From assembly GCA_015488875.1 (NCBI GenBank), contig WFMX01000269.1:1-18217 (forward strand): DNA of 18,217 nt. The letters are read 5' to 3'. Origin of the DNA: Campylobacterota bacterium (GTDB lineage: Bacteria; Campylobacterota; Campylobacteria; Campylobacterales; Sulfurovaceae). The position numbers were made by a program, and so were the translations under genes. This document shows positions 14,617-18,217 of this stretch, in pieces (positions within the stretch are counted from its first letter, which is position 1; every line of letters begins with the position of its first letter). The notes beneath the pieces were generated by a model. That model searched no databases. It was not told where the DNA came from and was given only the letters and a program-made list of their open reading frames with translations.

Positions 14617-15535
14617 CAAGTCTAGTGTTTGTGATAAGATTTATCACTTCGGACGCTTTTATCTGCTTCATACATTCGTGGTGTTTAAGTGGACAACTTC
14701 TCTTCATACAAGGAGAGCAATCCATCTCTTTGCGTATCAAATGTCCATGTTGATTTTGCCATTGATTGGTCTCTTTGTATTTTGTAGGCCCAAAGATGGC
14801 TACCGTAGCTACCTGATAAGCCGCCGCTATGTGCATAGGACCGCTGTCATTAGTGATGAGCCAGTCGAGACCTGCTATGCGTGAAATGAGTTGAGGTATA
14901 TCGAGCTTGCCTGATAAATTGCTGACATTGGATATACCCTCTTTCCTGATAGCCTGCTCTATATCTCCTGCTATATCCTCTTCACCTGGTCCACCAAATA
15001 CTACTATATCGTATCTCTCTGCAACTGCCACAGCCACCTTGGCGAACTCTTCAGGATACCACCTCTTGGCAGAACCATATGTAGCACCAGGATTTATGCC
15101 TAGTGTAGGCTTGGTGTAGTTGTATGCTTCGTTGTATAGCTTTAGATTTTGCGGAACTATAGTCTCATCCAATGACTCTTCGACAAAGAGAGCATACTTC
15201 TCTACTTGGTGCATGTCACTATAACTCTTTGGAAATTGATACTTTGCCTTAGCATTTACCATCATCAAAAACAGAGATGACCTAAATGAGCTTCTAAATG
15301 ATATAGCCATATCGAAACTACCTAGAGCCTTCGCCTCTGCTCTTAGGCTGAGTAGCTTCTTGCTGAGCATGTGACTATCTATGACTCTTGGATGACTCTG
15401 AAGTGTTTGGGTAGAGAGATATGACCCTACTATAGTCACCTTAGCTTCAGGGTATATCCCCAGCAGTGCCTCTATAGCAGGCGTAGCCATGACGCAGTCA
15501 CCTAGCCATGTTGGTAGCTCTAGTAGTATCTTCAT
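14606..15535 (-). CDS. waaF: ADP-heptose:LPS heptosyltransferase II
   Basis: This GT9-family enzyme adds the second heptose to the LPS/LOS inner core on the cytosolic face. The 309 residues have the N-terminal LPTWLGDCVMATPA with the probable general base Asp13. The heptosyltransferase II signature NPGATYGSAKRWYPEEFA is at 148-165, with FGGPGEED and the nucleotide-sugar site TNDSGPMHIA (228-237). The C-terminal cysteine cluster (CSPCMKRSC) is common in WaaF. The start overlaps the stop of the upstream glycosyltransferase by four bases (ATGA), so both are translated together. WaaC could look similar, but the NPGA...AKRW motif favours WaaF. Confidence 0.9.
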   Translation of the reverse strand: MKILLELPTWLGDCVMATPAIEALLGIYPEAKVTIVGSYLSTQTLQSHPRVIDSHMLSKKLLSLRAEAKALGSFDMAISFRSSFRSSLFLMMVNAKAKYQFPKSYSDMHQVEKYALFVEESLDETIVPQNLKLYNEAYNYTKPTLGINPGATYGSAKRWYPEEFAKVAVAVAERYDIVVFGGPGEEDIAGDIEQAIRKEGISNVSNLSGKLDIPQLISRIAGLDWLITNDSGPMHIAAAYQVATVAIFGPTKYKETNQWQNQHGHLIRKEMDCSPCMKRSCPLKHHECMKQIKASEVINLITNTRLVND

Positions 15536-16290
15536 CTCATATCCTCTCTATTTGTCTCATATAGCTTGATATATTTATAGAACACTCCATTGGCATTGGT
15601 CACAGAGATGAGTAGCCCCTCATATCCACTCAAAAAGCCCTTTTTAAATATATAGAACTTTATAAATGCAAATATAGCTCTAGCTGTAGCTTTGGTCGGA
15701 GATGATGATCTCTTGCCACTGTAGTCTTCTGCCCATAATGTAGAGTATCTCTGCATTTTTGTCACTAGTTCGATGGCATTTTGATATGTGAAGTGTTTCA
15801 TAGTGTGTGTGAGTCTCTCTACTGATATATCATCTGATAGCTCTAGGCTCTCATGTACTCTGTTGAGATTAAACAATACTCTATGCTTGTCAAAGAGTCT
15901 CATCACCCAATCACCCTCCCAACCACAACACTTCATCAATCTCTCATCATAGTAGTTGTCTCGAAGTATAGAGTATACCCTACTACTATCAAGCTCTAGT
16001 GACAGTATCTCATCCGCCAATCTCTCAGATAACACTTCATCACTATCTATAGAGAGTATCCAGCTATTGCGTGCATAGCTGATAGCCAAATTTTTCAATG
16101 CCCCAAAACCTATAAACTTACTCTGGTATATAGATACATTCTCAAATCTCTCTGCCAACTCTACAGTATCGTCGCTAGAGCCGTTATCCAATATGATCAC
16201 CTCATCAAATCTCTCTAATGCATTTAGCGATTCTGCTATATATCTAGAGGCATCTTTCGTTATCATAGTTACCGATATTTTACTACTCAC
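15532..16290 (-). CDS. Family 2 glycosyltransferase, WaaE/KdtX-like (LPS core)
   Basis: I chose GTG 16290 because AAGGA is five bases upstream and the protein then opens MSSKISVTMITKDAS. An ATG two codons earlier (16296) abuts the AAGG, and a TTG at 16314 is also in frame. The 252 residues have a GT-A fold: ITKDAS, ILDNGSSDDT (33-42), the metal-binding DSDE at 82-85, and a WEGDWVMRLF acceptor region like WaaE/KdtX beta-1,4-glucosyltransferases that act on the inner-core heptose. A hydrophobic C-terminal segment (IFAFIKFYIF) may touch the membrane. Overlap with waaF supports a role in core oligosaccharide assembly. The exact sugar is not predictable. Confidence 0.85.
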   Translation of the reverse strand: MSSKISVTMITKDASRYIAESLNALERFDEVIILDNGSSDDTVELAERFENVSIYQSKFIGFGALKNLAISYARNSWILSIDSDEVLSERLADEILSLELDSSRVYSILRDNYYDERLMKCCGWEGDWVMRLFDKHRVLFNLNRVHESLELSDDISVERLTHTMKHFTYQNAIELVTKMQRYSTLWAEDYSGKRSSSPTKATARAIFAFIKFYIFKKGFLSGYEGLLISVTNANGVFYKYIKLYETNREDMR

Positions 16291-16319
16291 TTCCATCCTT
16301 TGTAGACCAAACAAAATAA

Positions 16320-16336
16320 ATATGATACAATCATAT
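16320..16336. promoter_or_regulatory. 17-base palindrome with overlapping divergent -10 boxes
   Basis: ATATGAT-ACA-ATCATAT is a perfect palindrome with a three-base centre, in the gap between the LPS glycosyltransferase (minus) and the two-helix protein gene (plus). GATACAAT (TACAAT at 16326-16331) serves as a plus-strand -10, and TATGAT (16330-16335 read on minus) as a minus-strand -10. It may be simply face-to-face promoters or an operator for a dimeric regulator. Confidence 0.45.
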
Positions 16337-16365
16337 CACTTTATGATGAAACTATTAAGGAAATA

Positions 16366-16638
16366 ATGATAAAATCATCATATACATATAAAAGGTTTGA
16401 TGAGATGGTAAAAAAAGAGTTGACTATATTTACAGGGATATTTCTATTTTTGGCGATAGGTATGCACTTCAAAGTGTGGATAAGCCACCCTATAGATCAC
16501 ATTTTGGCTCTGCCAACTGCTGGTGCTTATGGTTTGGGAGCTTTTCACCCTCTCATATTCACTCTTGTGGTATACTTGATAATCCTACTATTTAGAGGTA
16601 TAGGGAAATTGTTTGAAAAAAAAGAGACCAAGGAGTAG
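16366..16638 (+). CDS. Small two-helix inner-membrane protein of unknown function
   Basis: ATG 16366 is preceded by TAAGG six bases upstream and a -10-like box at 16326. The 90 residues have a basic N-terminus (residues 1-18), a first hydrophobic segment at about 19-38, a short His/Pro/Ala/Gly-rich connection (SHPIDHILALPTAGAYGLGAF), a second hydrophobic segment at about 60-77, and a charged Lys/Glu tail. I do not recognise the family; it is not a clear match to the 2TM domain of sensor kinases. Its stop is directly followed by the phasin-like gene, so it likely belongs to the same operon as the ABC1 kinase. Confidence 0.75.
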   Translation: MIKSSYTYKRFDEMVKKELTIFTGIFLFLAIGMHFKVWISHPIDHILALPTAGAYGLGAFHPLIFTLVVYLIILLFRGIGKLFEKKETKE

Positions 16639-16641
16639 ATG

Positions 16642-16905
16642 ATGTTGAAAAATATACTATATACAGGATTGGGTGGTGCTTTACTACTCAAAGATAGAGT
16701 AGAAGAGGGCTTAGTCAAGCTAGAAGAGAAAGGCAAACTAAGCAAAGATGACACCAAGCAGTTCTTAGATGACCTCAAAGCTAGAGGCGAAGAAGAAAAT
16801 GATAAGTACAAGGAGCAACTCAAAGAGGCTCTTCGTGAAGTGATAGAGGAGCTAGGCTTAGCTACCAAAGAGGATATAGAGAAGCTAAAAGCAGATAAAG
16901 AGTAA
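16642..16905 (+). CDS. Phasin-like small coiled-coil protein
   Basis: Two ATGs in tandem (16639, 16642) follow the previous stop. The second is better spaced (six bases) from AAGGAG. The 87 residues have a short Gly/Leu-rich N-terminus (NILYTGLGGALLL), then an uninterrupted highly charged helix from about residue 18 to the end with Glu/Lys heptads, and the ELGLATKEDIEKLK pattern found at the C-terminus of PhaF/phasin-like and UbiK-like proteins. It ends by overlapping the ABC1 kinase start by one base. A polyhydroxyalkanoate granule role is doubtful, since no phaC is seen. A membrane or lipid-associated accessory of the kinase, as UbiJ/UbiK are for UbiB, is an inference from context. Confidence 0.7.
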   Translation: MLKNILYTGLGGALLLKDRVEEGLVKLEEKGKLSKDDTKQFLDDLKARGEEENDKYKEQLKEALREVIEELGLATKEDIEKLKADKE

Positions 16906-18217
16906 TGCTCAGATACTACTCTCCGCTGAGAGTATGGCGTGTATTTAGCTTCTTGATGACACTATTTTTACTCATCAAGAGGAGAGACAGATTACTTCTA
17001 TTTCGCCCACTATCACCAGATGAATTGCTAGAGACCATCACTCTACTAGGAGCTAGTTTTATCAAATTGGCTCAAGTGTTAGCCACTAGAAGTGATTTCT
17101 TTGCACCTCCATATCTCAAAGCTCTCAAAAGCCTACATGACGAACTCCCACCGATGAATAACGACTCTATGAAGATGGTCTACGATAGAGCTTTTGATGA
17201 TGATACCTTTTTGGAGTTTGCACCTGAGCCTATAGCCTCCGCATCTATCGGTCAAGTACACCAAGCTACACTCAAAGATGGCACAAAGGTAGCTGTCAAG
17301 CTCAGACGAGAGGGTATAGAGCGACAAGTGAGAGCAGATATAAGGATACTTGGGTCGTTTAATACCCTATTTAGACCACTCTTTTCGCACTATACCAAAC
17401 ACTCCATAGAGTCTGTCATAGTAGAGTTTGCTGACATGATACTCAAAGAGGTGAGCTTAGACCAAGAGCGGACAAATCTACAGAAATTTTCTGAAACCTA
17501 TGCCGATCAGCCTGTCAAGTTCCCTATCGCTTATGATGACTACTCTAGTGATGATGCCTTGGTGATGAGTTTTGAAGAGGGATTTCGTTTTGATGATAGA
17601 GAGGCTATAGAGTCTCATGATATAGATATCATACCTATCATAGATACCCTTGTATCTTTCTATACAGAGCAGATGCTTGTCAATGGATTTTTCCACGCAG
17701 ACCCACACCCTGGCAATCTACTCATATCACCTCAAGGCGAGTTGATACTACTAGATTTTGGCATGGTCAAGAGATTGCCAAATGATGCTAGAGTAGCCAT
17801 CATAGAGTTGATAAAAGCGGCCAATGAGAAGGATTATGAGCGATACATCAGTGCCAACAAAAAGCTAGGTATCATAGCATACGAAGCACCATCAGGGGTA
17901 TTAGCAGAATTTGTAGAGCAGATGTTTGATATATTTGAGAATGATACGCTAGACAGTACTACTATGCAAGATTTGGCATTTGACCTACTTAGCAAGACTA
18001 GAAATTTCCCATTTAAGCTACCACAAGAGGCTATATATATACTCCGTGTTAGTGCTATCATAGAGGGGCTAGGCACTACATATGTGGAAAATTTCAACGG
18101 TATCAAAGATATACTGCCCATACTACAAAAAAACATCCCTAGAGCATTGGGTATCAACGACTCTATACTAGATGGCATAGAGTCGCAGATACGATCCCTA
18201 CCTATGGATATCATGGC
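16905..18217 (+). CDS. ABC1/ADCK/UbiB-family atypical kinase, 3' end outside window
   Basis: ATG 16905 shares a base with the stop of the phasin-like gene. The frame stays open for 437 codons to the right edge; family proteins are about 450-550 residues. Visible motifs are FIKLAQVLATRSD (52-64, the KxGQ motif with Ala for Gly), the alanine-loop region PIASASIGQVHQA (109-121), VAVKLRREG with Lys132, HADPHPGN (264-271) and LLDFGMVKR (282-290). UbiB and ADCK proteins support quinone biosynthesis or lipid homeostasis and show ATPase activity. Campylobacterota generally use menaquinone, so a ubiquinone role is doubtful and I give no symbol. The membrane-anchoring C-terminal helices expected in UbiB would lie outside. 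Confidence 0.9.
   Translation, partial: MLRYYSPLRVWRVFSFLMTLFLLIKRRDRLLLFRPLSPDELLETITLLGASFIKLAQVLATRSDFFAPPYLKALKSLHDELPPMNNDSMKMVYDRAFDDDTFLEFAPEPIASASIGQVHQATLKDGTKVAVKLRREGIERQVRADIRILGSFNTLFRPLFSHYTKHSIESVIVEFADMILKEVSLDQERTNLQKFSETYADQPVKFPIAYDDYSSDDALVMSFEEGFRFDDREAIESHDIDIIPIIDTLVSFYTEQMLVNGFFHADPHPGNLLISPQGELILLDFGMVKRLPNDARVAIIELIKAANEKDYERYISANKKLGIIAYEAPSGVLAEFVEQMFDIFENDTLDSTTMQDLAFDLLSKTRNFPFKLPQEAIYILRVSAIIEGLGTTYVENFNGIKDILPILQKNIPRALGINDSILDGIESQIRSLPMDIM

Noticed and set aside
1..18217. CRISPR array, prophage, integron or IS element
   Set aside because: No regularly spaced direct repeats, transposase, integrase or terminal inverted repeats with target duplications were seen.

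Overview
The window looks like a chromosomal segment of a free-living, probably sulfur- or hydrogen-oxidising member of the Campylobacterota (the Sulfurimonas/Sulfurovum side of the phylum). This is inference from gene content: the acpP-fabF-accA order, a cysteine-free porin with a proline-rich N-terminus, NosL-type copper proteins, heavy use of ATA and AGA codons, and a GATATAAT-type -10 box upstream of several genes. I saw no tRNA, rRNA, CRISPR array, IS element or phage gene.

Left part (1-6538). A minus-strand exported thioredoxin-domain DUF255/YyaL-like gene runs off the left edge. It is followed by a gap holding a likely 36-residue membrane peptide gene. Then comes the most distinctive block: a tight plus-strand operon (1586-6538) of seven overlapping or near-abutting genes. 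These are two exported NosL-domain proteins, a small signal-anchored protein, an FtsX/MacB-type ABC permease interrupted by a frameshift, its LolD/MacB-type ATPase, an eight-helix membrane protein whose extramembrane cysteines are all predicted to face the periplasm, and a third, membrane-anchored NosL protein. No nosZ, nosD or NosFY-type transporter is present. The block reads as a periplasmic copper (or thiol/metal) handling machine built around a mechanotransmission-type ABC transporter. Function is inferred; the architecture is seen directly.

Middle (6539-11227). A clear promoter drives acpP, followed by fabF and accA (fatty acid elongation and malonyl-CoA supply) and a stem-loop. A DedA membrane protein, a PAP2 lipid phosphatase and a SuhB-type inositol monophosphatase follow as an overlapping envelope/phospholipid set.

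Right, minus strand (11331-16290). These are an exported M15 peptidase, an OmpR-like response regulator without a visible kinase, a 345-base gap with degenerate repeat-like hairpins, a major porin with its own promoter and stem-loop, and an overlapping pair of LPS/LOS core genes (a WaaE/KdtX-like glycosyltransferase, then waaF).

Right end (16366-18217). From a short divergent promoter region with a 17-base palindrome, a plus-strand operon runs off the edge: a small two-helix membrane protein, a phasin-like coiled-coil protein and an ABC1/UbiB-family atypical kinase. The kinase carries KLAQ where the family normally has KxGQ.
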